Of a DNA stretch of 64,000 nt, positions 36,901 through 44,982 are shown piece after piece. The notes below the pieces were generated by a model, which saw nothing but the letters and a program-made list of their open reading frames with translations, was not told the origin of the DNA and made no database searches. Numbering within the stretch: position 1 is the stretch's first letter; every line of letters begins with the position of its first letter. Made by a program: the position numbers and the translations under genes. Source of the stretch: Psychrobacillus sp. OK028 (GTDB taxonomy: Bacteria > Bacillota > Bacilli > Bacillales_A > Planococcaceae); contig NZ_FNHY01000009.1 in NCBI RefSeq assembly GCF_900103605.1, forward strand, positions 62,001 through 126,000. The letters are read 5' to 3'.

Positions 36901-37023
36901 GGATTGGCTATGGCCACCCTACTGACTTTAATAGTTATTCCATGTATATATGAATTGTTATACTTTAGAAAATCAAAGAAACAGCGTATGGCGCAAGCGG
37001 TCAAGAAAGATAGTGTTTCATAA
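33991..37023 (+). CDS. swrC: RND efflux transporter (SwrC/AcrB-like)
   Basis: 1010-residue proton-driven RND pump with 12 membrane helices and two large extracytoplasmic domains (about residues 35-330 and 545-840). The first helix reads AVAVLTVLILVIGVVSYF; the proton-relay helix GGVAVAVGRLVDDSIVVIENIFRKM carries the conserved Asp-Asp. It lacks adjacent membrane-fusion and outer-membrane genes, as in Bacillus SwrC (YerP), which exports surfactin and gives resistance to lipopeptides and some dyes. The symbol follows that resemblance; substrate here is inferred. AGGAGG is 9 bases before the ATG. Confidence 0.9.
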   Translation: MSLFTKWAFGNRAAVAVLTVLILVIGVVSYFRLPMEFLPTANNPQVTIISMGQGIDSKTMESEVTIPIERTVTGLNGKTSVYSTTGDGFSKVDLFFEAGYDMKQAKLDVQDALNSISLPPYISKPIISQLNTSMIPIVNIAVTFDEGLTEENKEFARNELQSMYQEVKGVSKVDVYGITDSIISINIDDEKLEDNQIPLQSIVGILQGQNTSVTVGEKIIDSKTSNIKVIGDINSLEKLKDLPVTPEVPLGDIASIEETKDLNFISRFNGMDSLDISITKDSQSNAVTISKEIEKVTKEINDKYDHQESVIYLSSADMVENSVHTMIKEVLLGALFATIVIMLFLRNIRSTFITIISIPLSLCFTLFLLSWSGVTLNILTLGGVAVAVGRLVDDSIVVIENIFRKMQTEKFSIQMIIDATKQVGVAITASTLSTVAVFLPMSLLNGGLQEFLLPFALTVTYSLLASLIVALTVVPLMSAGLLKNAKIPEHRPAVRFPKMVTWSLNHKWIIFLVSILLFAGSIGAYFVIPKGAVDSSSADYVSVTLSYPNDTPMEKVKEKTIELESSILAMDEVQHLFAQVGSPPEAAQYGWIGSSTEASFSILLKDKKDTDFIVKEMEKQKDQYSDAQFEVSTASFMMGGASTNITIDVVGEDISELEDVATAIKEKVQKLDGVEKVTTNQDEKKTVHSLIVDPSKGNTEQIAQQLAVLLNKTPIGTINLNDKQKTVFLEPLLNTVTPEDLEDIPVMTNKGIVPVSSLATLQSEERSTNQVHKDGDAYLRVTASVDPTKLSEISSAVNLEIFGDENDNEGMEIPKSVEVLIGGSSSQQAEDFTDLFLIMLVSIGIVFLIMVITFKSIKAPIAILCSLPLAAIGAILGILISRISVDITALLGALMLIGIVVTNAIVLLDRVKQNEQKMIIRDALVEATATRMRPIFMTAIATICAMLPLLLKKAETGSLVSQSLAIVVIGGLAMATLLTLIVIPCIYELLYFRKSKKQRMAQAVKKDSVS

Positions 37024-37031
37024 TGTCAAAT

Positions 37032-37067
37032 AAAAAAACCAGGCCTATAAGAGGGTCTGGTTTTTTT
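37032..37067. terminator. terminator between swrC-like and sspH genes
   Basis: AAAAAAACCAGGCC / GGTCTGGTTTTTTT stem (one mismatch), 8-base loop, A- and T-runs on both sides; serves both convergent genes. Confidence 0.9.
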
Positions 37068-37080
37068 GATAGTAACTATT

Positions 37081-37272
37081 TTATTGGACAACGCCTTTTA
37101 TCTCTAATTCTGTAACATCTACACTTTGTTTATCATTAGGATTACCGAGTGGATGAATAGTGGCAGTTCCGTTATTTTGATCTACATGCTCAATATAAAC
37201 AGGTTCTCCTTTATAAATCACATTCTCCATTTTTGGCGAAAATGAAATTTCCTGTGCTCGTTGTGCATCCAT
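37081..37272 (-). CDS. sspH: small acid-soluble spore protein, H type
   Basis: 63 residues beginning MDAQRAQEISFSPKMENVIYKGEPVYIEHVDQ, a clear H-type SASP, a minor protein of the spore core. Length matches the family. AAGGAGG lies 8 bases before the ATG. SspH genes are usually read in the forespore by sigma-F or sigma-G RNA polymerase; I could not pick a convincing promoter. It diverges from a small unknown gene and forms part of a spore-gene block that reaches 38312. Confidence 0.93.
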   Translation of the reverse strand: MDAQRAQEISFSPKMENVIYKGEPVYIEHVDQNNGTATIHPLGNPNDKQSVDVTELEIKGVVQ

Positions 37273-37386
37273 GTTAATGACCTCCTTTTGGATATTAATA
37301 TTTGTTCCATTTAAATTAGTTATACATCTTATATTGAGTAAAATAAGTTCTTTTGGAAATATTAATAATATAAGGAGTGATTTAAG

Positions 37387-37662
37387 TTGGAAATGAACCC
37401 AATAGAAACATTTAAATTTAGTATGGAAAATGCCAATAACGAGCTTGTCGTCATTGGTAAAATACAGGGTAAACCAGAAATACCCTCCTTAGATGACCTA
37501 AAGTTTAAAGGAATTATTGCTTTACTAAATTCTATTGATAAACAAAATTTCACCGAAGTGGATAAGGATCAATTATTTCTTGATTCTTTAAAAGAAATTG
37601 AAGAGACGATTGGTGAGATGAAAAAGTATAATGAATTTCAATGCAGAGAAGGTTTAACATGA
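37387..37662 (+). CDS. small protein of unknown function
   Basis: 91 residues, acidic and soluble, with no membrane segment, signal or cysteine cluster (one Cys near the end). It begins MEMNPIETFKFSMENANNEL and carries a predicted helical C-terminal half (KDQLFLDSLKEIEETIGEMKKY). I do not recognise the family. The TTG start follows AAGGAG by 9 bases, and codon use is like that of its neighbours, so the gene looks real. Lying between sspH and the CotF-like pair, it may be a sporulation gene, but nothing in the sequence proves that. Confidence 0.6.
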   Translation: MEMNPIETFKFSMENANNELVVIGKIQGKPEIPSLDDLKFKGIIALLNSIDKQNFTEVDKDQLFLDSLKEIEETIGEMKKYNEFQCREGLT

Positions 37663-37800
37663 TATCGCTACCTTAATAGAGGCGGTTAGCCTATATAAAA
37701 AAAAGATACGACTATCTGACACATAAGAACTGTCTGTAATTTAAAGTATTAATTCAAATAAGACTTTCTTATAAGAATAAAATATGGGAGATGAAATTAG

Positions 37801-38004
37801 ATGACCGGTCTAACAATGAAAGAATTAGCATATGTAGAGGACGAAATCCGTGCTGAGGTGATAACAGCAAAAACGTTGAACTGGTGCGCAACTCAATGCA
37901 ATGACCAAGACCTAAAAAAAACACTCGAGGAGATGGCAGAAAAACACCAGTTAAAAATTGTCGACCTCTCCCAATACTTTAACCGAACAAACAATGTTCA
38001 ATAA
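37801..38004 (+). CDS. small spore coat-associated protein (partner of the CotF-like protein)
   Basis: 67 residues, helical: MTGLTMKELAYVEDEIRAEVITAKTL, CATQCNDQDLKKTLEEMAEKHQ. It resembles the N-terminal part of CotF-type coat proteins and is followed 20 bases later by a protein with the C-terminal CotF-like part. GGGAGATG precedes the ATG. Products of this type form part of the spore coat; as a two-gene version of a usually single protein it may be processed or assembled as a pair. Confidence 0.7.
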   Translation: MTGLTMKELAYVEDEIRAEVITAKTLNWCATQCNDQDLKKTLEEMAEKHQLKIVDLSQYFNRTNNVQ

Positions 38005-38024
38005 CTGCGAAAGGTGGGGTTCTG

Positions 38025-38312
38025 ATGCCAAATAATATCGTAGGGCGCGGCTTAACAGACCGGGAAATGCTCCAGCTTTGTCTGGAGTTGGAGAAAGGAC
38101 GTTGTAGAAGCATAAGCTATACCATGTTAGAGACGTCTCATCAGCAGCTACATGAAATTTATAAGCAATGTTTTGAAAATGCAAGCTCAAACCATTACCA
38201 GCTTTTTGAGATAATGAGCAATAAAGGTTGGTATAAGACCACTCTTGCATCTAAGGAGCAGGTTGGGAAGGTACAGGAGCTTATGCAAAATAACCTGCAT
38301 CCAGATGACTAG
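38025..38312 (+). CDS. spore coat protein, CotF-like
   Basis: 95 residues with the Coat_F pattern: LTDREMLQLCLELEKGRCRSISYTMLETSHQQLHEIYKQCF then HYQLFEIMSNKGWYKTTLAS, where the GWY near the end of the domain is diagnostic. Made in the mother cell and placed in the coat in Bacillus. GAAAGGTGGGG precedes the ATG. It forms an operon with the 67-residue gene before it; a shared terminator follows at 38394. Confidence 0.8.
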   Translation: MPNNIVGRGLTDREMLQLCLELEKGRCRSISYTMLETSHQQLHEIYKQCFENASSNHYQLFEIMSNKGWYKTTLASKEQVGKVQELMQNNLHPDD

Positions 38313-38393
38313 CGATATTGAAACCTTCATGCTCTCTTAGGAATCTTACCTGCTTTGGCCCCAAGTATACTTTCTGATAATCTTTTGCCTAAT

Positions 38394-38443
38394 AAAAAAA
38401 GTCGCTCACCCTTTGATTTCTCAAAATGTGGAGCGACTTTTTT
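38394..38443. terminator. terminator between the coat operon and the zinc-finger gene
   Basis: AAAAAAAGTCGCTC / GAGCGACTTTTTT with a 23-base loop; A- and T-runs suit both directions. The open frame 38327-38548 on the minus strand is only this element read through. Confidence 0.82.
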
Positions 38444-38456
38444 AAACCTAAAAAAT

Positions 38457-38666
38457 TCAACGTGGGGTTCTAGCTTCTTGACAATTAGAGCATTTATTCT
38501 GTTTGCTTCCTTTGAACTTCGTGAATGTTTTTTCAAAATTAGTTCCACACGAACATTTAAATAGTAGTTTTTGCGAGTAGCCTACATATTCTTTTGAAAG
38601 CAATGTACAGTCTGAGTTCTTACTGACATATTCTCTTATCTGATCTATAGTCCATTTTTTATTCAT
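38457..38666 (-). CDS. small treble-clef-like zinc-binding protein
   Basis: 69 residues: a helical N-terminus (WTIDQIREYVSKNSDCTLLSKEY) then a C-x-C ... C-x2-C zinc site (LLFKCSCGTNFEKTFTKF and NKCSNCQE). The same module occurs at the front of longer putative endonuclease-like proteins of phages and Bacillales, often repeated; here it ends just after the second cysteine pair, so it is either a single-module protein or the truncated front of one. GGAGGTG lies 5 bases before the ATG, which supports expression. Function unknown; nucleic-acid binding is a reasonable guess. Confidence 0.65.
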   Translation of the reverse strand: MNKKWTIDQIREYVSKNSDCTLLSKEYVGYSQKLLFKCSCGTNFEKTFTKFKGSKQNKCSNCQEARTPR

Positions 38667-38812
38667 ATTGACACCTCCAATGGCTATATTATTTAAGTAT
38701 AGGAAGAAGCATTAAACCTTCCGTTCATTTAGATTCATGAATTCTAAATCTATCTCAATGTGTTATTATACCACCACTTTAAGATTCCTTGTATAGTCTT
38801 TCTAAAGAAAAG

Positions 38813-38841
38813 TTGTTTTTAATCTGGAAGCGTGCTATACT
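38813..38841 (+). promoter_or_regulatory. sigma-A promoter of the putative small RNA
   Basis: TTGTTT (38813-38818), 17 bases, TATACT (38836-38841). Spacing is ideal and the -10 strong; predicted start about 38848. Confidence 0.75.
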
Positions 38842-38847
38842 AGATTA

Positions 38848-38994
38848 CTAGCAACAAATAAATATGTTTGACCTCCATACTATCGATTATTTTGTTAGTC
38901 GACATTAATGGGTGCCAAACCCGCAAGAGTTCTTTAGGAACAAAGAATTCTTTAGAAAAAAAGCATTATCTCTTTTGGAGATAGTGCTTTTTTT
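38848..38994 (+). ncRNA. candidate small non-coding RNA, about 147 nt
   Basis: A good sigma-A promoter is followed by about 105 bases with no open reading frame or ribosome site and then a strong terminator. Inside are a C-rich single-stranded-looking TTTGACCTCCATAC near the 5' end, able to pair with Shine-Dalgarno sequences, the stretch GGGTGCCAAACCCGCAAG, and the hairpin TTCTTT-AGGAAC-AAAGAA. I do not recognise an Rfam family with certainty. The following gene is on the opposite strand, so this is not a leader or riboswitch for a neighbour. Confidence 0.6.
38956..38994 (+). terminator. terminator of the putative small RNA
   Basis: AAAAAAAGCATTATCTC / GAGATAGTGCTTTTTTT with a 5-base loop (one G-U pair). 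Confidence 0.85.
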
Positions 38995-39005
38995 ATTTCG
39001 GAAGC

Positions 39006-39052
39006 AAAAAATCACTATCCTTTCTATATAGAAAGGATAGTGATTATTTTTT
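39006..39052 (-). terminator. terminator of ahpCF: 36-base perfect palindrome
   Basis: The bases 39010-39045 form an uninterrupted palindrome (arms AATCACTATCCTTTCTAT) flanked by A-run and T-run, just past the ahpF stop. The lack of any loop makes it unusually symmetrical. Confidence 0.85.
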
Positions 39053-39098
39053 AGTCTATAAAACCACTAAACTAAAGTTCTGTTTCGCTGTTGAATAA

Positions 39099-40631
39099 CT
39101 AATTTCTAATTAGATAATCGAATGCGCTTAACGCTGCAGTTGCACCAGAACCCATAGAAATAATAATTTGTTTATGAGCACTGTCTGTACAATCACCAGC
39201 TGCAAAGACACCAGGCATTGTAGTAGCACCACGCTTATCAACGATTATTTCACCAACATGATTTCTTTCAAGTGCTCCTTCTAACCAATCAGTGTTAGGA
39301 ACTAGACCGATTTGAACAAATACACCTGCTAATTCGATGTGGTTTTCTTCGCCTGTCGCTCGATCAACATAAGTAATACCATTTACTTTGTCAGTACCAG
39401 TAATTTCTTTTGTTTGAGAGTTTTTTAAGACGGTGACATTTGGAAGGCTGTATAAACGTTTTTGTAGAACATCATCAGCTTTTAACTCGGAGTTAAATTC
39501 AAGAACCGTTACATGGTTCACAATCCCCGCAAGGTCAATGGCTGCCTCTATACCGGAGTTACCTCCACCAATTACCGCAACATCCTTACCTTCAAATAAT
39601 GGACCATCACAGTGTGGACAATATGCAACACCTTTATTTTTGAACTCTTGCTCACCGGGAACATTAATATTACGCCAACGTGCACCAGTTGAAAGAATTA
39701 CAGATTTACTTTTAAGAACAGCACCATTTTCTAATTCAACCTCGATTAGGTCTTTCTTTTCTAACCGTTTTGCACGCTGAAGGTTCATAACATCTACGCT
39801 GTATTCTTTTACATGCTCTTCAAGAGCTTGCGCAAGTTTAGGGCCTTCTGTACTTTTCACACTGATAAAGTTTTCAATACTTAGAGTGTCTAGAATTTGG
39901 CCACCAAAGCGTTCGGCTAAGATTCCTGTGCGAATACCTTTACGAGCGGAATAGATTGCTGCACTAGAGCCAGCAGGACCACCACCTATAACTAGCACAT
40001 CATAAGGCTCTTTTTCAGAAAGCTCTTCTACATTAGGACCACTACCTAGTTTGGATAGAATTTCTTCCATTGTCATTCGACCATTTCCAAACGATTCGCC
40101 ATTAAGGTAAACAGCTGGTACTGCTAATATATCTTTGCTCTCAACCTCTTCTTTGAATGCCGCACCATCAATCATTGTGTGTGTAATGTTAGGGTTAAGT
40201 ACACTCATGATATTAAGCGCTTGGACAACATCAGGACAGTTGTGGCAAGTTAAGCTTACATATGTCTCAAAGTGATATTCACCTGTGATGTTTTTAATTT
40301 GATCGATTATGCTTTGATCTACTTTTGGTGCACGTCCACTCACCTGAAGTAAAGCTAAAACTAATGAAGTAAATTCATGTCCTAATGGAACACCTGCAAA
40401 AGTAACTGCAGTATTTTCATCTCTAACACGGCTGATACTAAAGCTTGGTGTTCTTGTTAGTTCTGCTTTCTCTACTGCAATTTTAGATGAAAGGGAAGCT
40501 AGCTCATCTACTAGAGCTAGCATTTCATCTGAAACTTTATCGGAACCTACACTTACTTTAAGAACGATATCGTTTTCAAGCAGTTGAAGGTATTGATTTA
40601 ATTGAGATTTAATTTCTGCATCAAGTGCCAT
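39099..40631 (-). CDS. ahpF: alkyl hydroperoxide reductase subunit F
   Basis: 510-residue flavoprotein that passes electrons from NADH to AhpC. The N-terminal tandem thioredoxin-fold domain has Cys129/Cys132 in SLTCHNCPD; the FAD site is [10 protein letters not shown] at 217-226; the redox-active pair of the reductase domain is Cys338/Cys341 in AYCPHCDG; a C-terminal [13 protein letters not shown] contact closes the protein. It lies 15 bases after ahpC in one operon, with AAGGAGA before its ATG, and should share the PerR control of ahpC. Confidence 0.96.
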   Translation of the reverse strand: MALDAEIKSQLNQYLQLLENDIVLKVSVGSDKVSDEMLALVDELASLSSKIAVEKAELTRTPSFSISRVRDENTAVTFAGVPLGHEFTSLVLALLQVSGRAPKVDQSIIDQIKNITGEYHFETYVSLTCHNCPDVVQALNIMSVLNPNITHTMIDGAAFKEEVESKDILAVPAVYLNGESFGNGRMTMEEILSKLGSGPNVEELSEKEPYDVLVIGGGPAGSSAAIYSARKGIRTGILAERFGGQILDTLSIENFISVKSTEGPKLAQALEEHVKEYSVDVMNLQRAKRLEKKDLIEVELENGAVLKSKSVILSTGARWRNINVPGEQEFKNKGVAYCPHCDGPLFEGKDVAVIGGGNSGIEAAIDLAGIVNHVTVLEFNSELKADDVLQKRLYSLPNVTVLKNSQTKEITGTDKVNGITYVDRATGEENHIELAGVFVQIGLVPNTDWLEGALERNHVGEIIVDKRGATTMPGVFAAGDCTDSAHKQIIISMGSGATAALSAFDYLIRN

Positions 40632-40646
40632 TTAGTATCGCTCTCC

Positions 40647-41210
40647 TTAAATTTTACCTACAAGGTCAAGGCTTGGCTTAAGTGTTTCGCTACCTTCTTC
40701 CCATTTAGCCGGGCAAACTTCACCTGGATTTTTGCGAACATATTGTGCTGCTTTAATTTTATTAATAAGCGTACTAGCATCACGACCAATACCACCTGCA
40801 TTAATTTCGATTGCTTGGATTACACCATCTGGATCAATGATGAAAGTACCACGATCAGCAGCGCCCTCTTCTTCGATAAATACCTCAAAGTTGCGAGATA
40901 GAACGTGTGCAGGATCGCCAATCATTGTATAAGTAATTTTGCCAATTGCATCTGATGTATCGTGCCATGCTTTATGTGTAAAATGAGAATCTCTTGAAGC
41001 TGAGAATACCTCAACACCTAATTCTTGTAATGCAGGATATTGATTTTGAAGGTCTTCAAGTTCGGTTGGACAAACAAAAGTAAAGTCTGCTGGATAGAAA
41101 CAAACAACACTCCAATGACCTTTGAAATCTTGCTCAGTAACTTCAATAAAATCACCGTTTTTATATGCTTGTGCTGTAAATGGTAGTACTTCTTTTCCGA
41201 TTAATGACAT
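40647..41210 (-). CDS. ahpC: alkyl hydroperoxide reductase subunit C (peroxiredoxin)
   Basis: 187-residue typical 2-Cys peroxiredoxin that reduces hydrogen peroxide and organic peroxides. Peroxidatic Cys47 in [13 protein letters not shown] and resolving Cys166 in GEVCPAKW. The C-terminal extension after the resolving cysteine is of the usual sensitive type. GGAGG lies 9 bases before the ATG. First gene of the ahpC-ahpF operon; a PerR-like box sits between the promoter and the start codon. Confidence 0.97.
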   Translation of the reverse strand: MSLIGKEVLPFTAQAYKNGDFIEVTEQDFKGHWSVVCFYPADFTFVCPTELEDLQNQYPALQELGVEVFSASRDSHFTHKAWHDTSDAIGKITYTMIGDPAHVLSRNFEVFIEEEGAADRGTFIIDPDGVIQAIEINAGGIGRDASTLINKIKAAQYVRKNPGEVCPAKWEEGSETLKPSLDLVGKI

Positions 41211-41237
41211 AGTAATAATTCCTCCATAAAATATTAG

Positions 41238-41252
41238 TAATAATAATTATTA
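41238..41252. promoter_or_regulatory. PerR-box-like 7-1-7 inverted repeat before ahpC
   Basis: TAATAAT-A-ATTATTA, one mismatch per half-site from the Bacillus PerR box TTATAAT-N-ATTATAA. It begins right after the predicted start of transcription, fitting repression that is lifted by peroxide. Confidence 0.72.
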
Positions 41253-41262
41253 TCCAGTATTA

Positions 41263-41291
41263 ATTGTTACGTAGGCGTCGAATTTTGTCAA
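41263..41291 (-). promoter_or_regulatory. probable sigma-A promoter of ahpC-ahpF
   Basis: Minus strand TTGACA (41291-41286), 17 bases, AACAAT (41268-41263). The -35 is perfect and the -10 weak. Confidence 0.6.
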
Positions 41292-41465
41292 CTAAAGTAC
41301 TTTGTATTTTGTGTGTAAACTTTTAAAGTATACTTTACTAGAAAGATTAACTTCCTTGATTTTGTTAGATAAAAATGAGTGAGAAGGTTTTAAGCATCAT
41401 AAAATATTGCATAGCCTCACTTATATAATAATCAGTAGGACTAAAGTTAGTATTATATTCTTGAT

Positions 41466-41480
41466 TATTACAATGTAATA
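41466..41480. promoter_or_regulatory. 7-1-7 inverted repeat TATTACA-A-TGTAATA
   Basis: Perfect palindrome in the 400-base gap between the nucleoside transporter and ahpC. The geometry is that of Fur/PerR-family boxes but the half-site matches none of them closely. The rest of the gap (41292-41528) shows nothing else that I can name. Confidence 0.35.
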
Positions 41481-41528
41481 TTTTATTAGTCTTACTACTT
41501 AAGAGGTTTATAAAAAAAATTAATCAAA

Positions 41529-41568
41529 AAAATCATCTTACCTTTGACTAAAAAGGTAAGATGATTTT
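41529..41568 (-). terminator. terminator of the nucleoside transporter gene
   Basis: Perfect 17-bp stem AAAATCATCTTACCTTT and its complement, 6-base loop, T-run. Confidence 0.88.
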
Positions 41569-41612
41569 CTGTGTTGTTTTCTAAAGTATAGACTCCAAAT
41601 ACATTGCCTCTA

Positions 41613-42791
41613 TTATAAAATAAAACTAACAATAATCGCAGTCAGTACACTTACTAATGTTGCTCCGTATAAAAGTTTCAAGCCCATTCGTGCTACAACA
41701 TTACCTTGCTTTTCATGAAGGCCTTTTACAGCACCTGAAATGATTCCAATCGAAGAGAAGTTTGCAAAAGAAACAAGGAATACGGAAATGATTCCGATTG
41801 ATCGTTCACTTAGATTGGACGCTAAATCATTTAATGAGAGCATCGCTACAAATTCGTTTGTAACTAATTTAGTAGCCATAATACCACCAGCTGTTACTGA
41901 TTCTGAAACAGGGATACCCATTAAAATTGCAAATGGTGCAAAGACATAACCAATAATTTCTTGGAACGATATTCCTAATACCATATCAAATAAGGTATTT
42001 ACTCCAGCCATTAATGCAACGAATCCAAGTAACATCGCTGCAACAATGATTGCAACCTTAAATCCATCCAAAATATATTCGCCCAGCATTTCGAAAAAGC
42101 TTTGCTTCTCTTCTTGTACAACGAGAATATCGTCTTCTTCGGAAACAGTATAAGGGTTAATAATGGAAGCAATAATGAATCCACCAAACAAGTTAACCAC
42201 GATTGCAGTCACCACATATTTTGGTTCAATCATTGTCATATAAGCTCCGACAATAGACATTGATACAGTAGACATCGCCGACGCACTTAGTGTATAAAGA
42301 CGTTGAGGTGATAATTGTCCAAGCTGTTTTTTCACCGTAATAAATACTTCAGATTGTCCAACAATAGCGGATGCTACTCCGTTATAAGATTCCAATTTTC
42401 CCATGCCGTTAACTTTACTGATTCCCCAACCCAACCATTTCATAATGAAAGGAAGAACTTTAATATGTTGCAGAATTCCAATTAGAGCTGAAATAAATAC
42501 GATTGGAAGTAAAGCTGTTAAGAAGAAAGGAGCTTGTCCTTCATTCGCAATGCCAGCAAATACAAAGTTAATTCCTTCATTAGCAAAGCTAAGTAATTTT
42601 TCAAAACCAGCTGCTATTCCCTCAATTATTATCAATCCAAATTTAGTATTCAGTAATAAAAATGTTAGTATTACCTGAAGAATAAGCATTTGGATAATTG
42701 GTCTAATTTTAATTTCTTTACGATTACTACTCGCAATCCACGCAAGACCCAGAACAACAACTAAGCCTATGATTGATATTAAATAACTCAT
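41613..42791 (-). CDS. concentrative nucleoside transporter (NupC/CNT family)
   Basis: 392-residue membrane protein with 8 to 10 helices. CNT signatures: [64 protein letters not shown] and [26 protein letters not shown] with the nucleoside- and cation-binding helix tips. It imports nucleosides with protons or sodium. GGGGG precedes the ATG. Monocistronic. A cre-like sequence about 100 bases upstream suggests catabolite repression, as known for Bacillus nucleoside-use genes. Confidence 0.92.
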   Translation of the reverse strand: MSYLISIIGLVVVLGLAWIASSNRKEIKIRPIIQMLILQVILTFLLLNTKFGLIIIEGIAAGFEKLLSFANEGINFVFAGIANEGQAPFFLTALLPIVFISALIGILQHIKVLPFIMKWLGWGISKVNGMGKLESYNGVASAIVGQSEVFITVKKQLGQLSPQRLYTLSASAMSTVSMSIVGAYMTMIEPKYVVTAIVVNLFGGFIIASIINPYTVSEEDDILVVQEEKQSFFEMLGEYILDGFKVAIIVAAMLLGFVALMAGVNTLFDMVLGISFQEIIGYVFAPFAILMGIPVSESVTAGGIMATKLVTNEFVAMLSLNDLASNLSERSIGIISVFLVSFANFSSIGIISGAVKGLHEKQGNVVARMGLKLLYGATLVSVLTAIIVSFIL

Positions 42792-42883
42792 TTAATGCCC
42801 CCACAATTTTGTATTTTTATAAGGTCTGACTTCTGACGACCACTTTCATAAATCAGTATACATCATTTTTTGTTATCACCAAA

Positions 42884-42897
42884 TAAAAACGTTTACA
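42884..42897. promoter_or_regulatory. cre-like site upstream of the nucleoside transporter
   Basis: Minus strand TGTAAACGTTTTTA matches 13 of 14 positions of TGWAANCGNTNWCA, the CcpA site. It lies about 95 bases before the start codon, in the promoter zone. Confidence 0.55.
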
Positions 42898-42980
42898 TTT
42901 TATGAAAATAGATAAATTTCCACTTTAATTTTCAATTATTGTTCACCATTTTGTAACACTAATACATTTTTTCTATCAAA

Positions 42981-43018
42981 AAAAGTCACGACTCCCATTT
43001 ATGGGCATCGTGACTTTT
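42981..43018 (-). terminator. terminator of sstT
   Basis: AAAAGTCACGA / TCGTGACTTTT with an inner CCCAT-TT-ATGGG stem; just past the stop codon. Confidence 0.85.
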
Positions 43019-43031
43019 GATAATAAAGTAA

Positions 43032-44267
43032 TTAAGAATTCACCGTAACAGCTTTTCCTTCCACACGTTCTTTTGCCTGCTCCGCAGTTGCTGTAAACAA
43101 TACGTCTGAAGATGAATTTAGAGCAGTCTCGCAAGAATCTTGAACAACTCCAATGATAAAACCAACACCTACAACTTGCATTGCAATATCATTTGGAACT
43201 CCAAACAAGCTACATGCTAGCGGAATTAGTAAAAGAGATCCCCCTGCAACTCCAGATGCACCTGCTGCAGAAACAGCTGCTACTACAGATAGCATTAGAG
43301 CTGTCATAAAGTCTACTTCAATACCAAGTGTATTTACTGTTGCAAGAGTCAACACAGATATGGTCACCGCGGCACCAGCCATATTAATAGTAGCACCAAG
43401 CGGTATTGATACTGCATATGTATCCTCATCTAAGCCAAGCTTTTCACATAGTTTCATGTTAACTGGAATATTAGCAGCTGAACTACGAGTAAAGAATGCC
43501 GTAATACCACTCTCTCTCAACACCATGAATACAAGTGGATATGGATTTTTACGTGTGTAAATGTACACAATTAGTGGATTCACTACAAGGGCGATAAGCA
43601 GCATACATCCAACTAAAATCAAGATCAATCGACCATACTCAACTAAAGCAGAAAGCCCGCTCGTTACAATCGCATCGAACACAAGCCCCATAATACCAAT
43701 CGGGGCTAAATTGATCACCCATTGTACAACTTTCGTAATAGCATCCGAATAACTACCTAACATATCTTTCGTTTGCTGGCTCGCATGTTTTAATGCTAGT
43801 CCAAGAACGATTGCCCACGTTAAGATACCTAAATAGTTCGCATTTATAATGGCATCGATTGGATTCGCAACTATATTAAATAATAATGTTTCAATAACTT
43901 CTACAATACCCTCTGGTGGTGAAAGATCTTCCACGCCTGTTACAAGTGTTAAAGTAACAGGGAACATAAAGCTTGCTAATACAGCGACAATACCTGCTAG
44001 CAATGTACCAATCGCATACAGCCCAAGAATGGATTTCATATTCGTTTTCTTACCACTTTTATGCGCGGCAATGGCATGCATTACTAAGAATAACACCAAT
44101 ACTGGCGCAACTGCTTTTAATGCACCGACAAATAGAGAACCTAAAATGGAAATACCACTTACATAGTTAGGAACAGTCAACGCTAAAACGATACCGATAA
44201 TAATACCAATTATAATCCTTTTCACGAGACTAATTTCATTCCATTTAACCAATAATTTTTTCATCAT
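43032..44267 (-). CDS. sstT: serine/threonine transporter (SstT, DAACS family)
   Basis: 411-residue sodium:dicarboxylate-type symporter with 8 helices and two re-entrant hairpins. [24 protein letters not shown] is the first hairpin and substrate site, [20 protein letters not shown] the sodium-binding NMDG-equivalent (NMAG), and [17 protein letters not shown] the second hairpin, together typical of SstT. It imports serine and threonine with sodium. ATG 44267 follows GGGGGAT by 5 bases; the eight extra codons upstream are not needed. Monocistronic. Confidence 0.93.
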   Translation of the reverse strand: MMKKLLVKWNEISLVKRIIIGIIIGIVLALTVPNYVSGISILGSLFVGALKAVAPVLVLFLVMHAIAAHKSGKKTNMKSILGLYAIGTLLAGIVAVLASFMFPVTLTLVTGVEDLSPPEGIVEVIETLLFNIVANPIDAIINANYLGILTWAIVLGLALKHASQQTKDMLGSYSDAITKVVQWVINLAPIGIMGLVFDAIVTSGLSALVEYGRLILILVGCMLLIALVVNPLIVYIYTRKNPYPLVFMVLRESGITAFFTRSSAANIPVNMKLCEKLGLDEDTYAVSIPLGATINMAGAAVTISVLTLATVNTLGIEVDFMTALMLSVVAAVSAAGASGVAGGSLLLIPLACSLFGVPNDIAMQVVGVGFIIGVVQDSCETALNSSSDVLFTATAEQAKERVEGKAVTVNS

Positions 44268-44478
44268 ACTATCCCCCAAAGTTTTCTTCAAACATTTTTA
44301 TAAAAAAGTACAGCAATCTCTCCCCAAAGAAATAATATGTACTTCTTTTATCATTAAGTAAACTGATATTTTATTCTATCACAAATTTTTAGAATATTAT
44401 ATTGTTATTTTTTGTAATCATAACTATTACTATTTCTTATGTGTATCTTAGATTCAACATCGATTTTCTCATCCAAAA

Positions 44479-44512
44479 AAAAATGGTGGGAATGTAAGCT
44501 CCCACCATTTTT
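44479..44512 (-). terminator. terminator of the gamma-type SASP gene
   Basis: Stem AAAAATGGTGGGA / TCCCACCATTTTT with an 8-base loop, right after the stop codon. Confidence 0.9.
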
Positions 44513-44523
44513 AGTACTAGTTT

Positions 44524-44871
44524 TTATTTTTTAAAGTTATTTGCGTTTTGTTGTGCTTTACGATTAGCTTGAGCATTTTGTTGTTTCACTTCTTGAGCAT
44601 TTGTTTGACGTTCAGCTGATATGCCAAATTCTGATCCAAACTCACTAGACATTGCACCTTGTCCGTTTTGTTGAGCTTTTTGATTAGCTTGTGCATTTTG
44701 TTGTTTCACTTCTTGAGCATTTGTTTGACTTTCAGCTGATATGCCAAATTCTGATCCAAACTCATTAAACATGTTTTTTGAAGCACCTTGAGCAGCTTGA
44801 GCATTTTGCTTTCTAACTTCTTGGGCATTTGTTTGCGCTTCAATAGGAAGCTTGTTTTTGTTGTTTGCCAT
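44524..44871 (-). CDS. sspE: gamma-type small acid-soluble spore protein
   Basis: 115 residues, rich in Gln, Asn and Ala, with no membrane segment: a gamma-type SASP, an amino-acid store of the spore core. Two copies of a 40-residue unit each contain the germination-protease site FGSEFGISAE followed by QTNAQEVKQQNAQAN; a third partial unit starts the protein. The unit repeats at DNA level too (see repeat). GGAGGTGAAG lies just before the ATG. Expected to be read in the forespore by sigma-G; the promoter was not identified. Confidence 0.95.
   Translation of the reverse strand: MANNKNKLPIEAQTNAQEVRKQNAQAAQGASKNMFNEFGSEFGISAESQTNAQEVKQQNAQANQKAQQNGQGAMSSEFGSEFGISAERQTNAQEVKQQNAQANRKAQQNANNFKK
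44562..44764 (-). repeat. 83-base direct repeat within sspE
   Basis: Copies at 44562-44644 and 44682-44764 differ at two bases only (44572/44692 and 44610/44730). The 120-base period equals the 40-residue protein unit, so the copies can recombine without loss of frame. Confidence 0.92.
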
Positions 44872-44982
44872 TTTTCTTCACCTCCATGGATATTATAATT
44901 GCCATAATGGAGGTATTTATTATTAGCAAATGTTGGAGATGTTAACCAACTGTTTTACAGTACATACTATTTACGCTGAAGA

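Noticed and set aside
38327-38548. Open frame of 73 codons on the minus strand after the coat operon
   Set aside because: It runs through a bidirectional terminator, has no ribosome site and no family features; the overlapping 38457-38666 frame has both.
38848-38994. The putative small RNA as a riboswitch
   Set aside because: It ends in its own terminator and the next gene is on the other strand, so there is nothing for it to control in cis; no known aptamer core was recognised.
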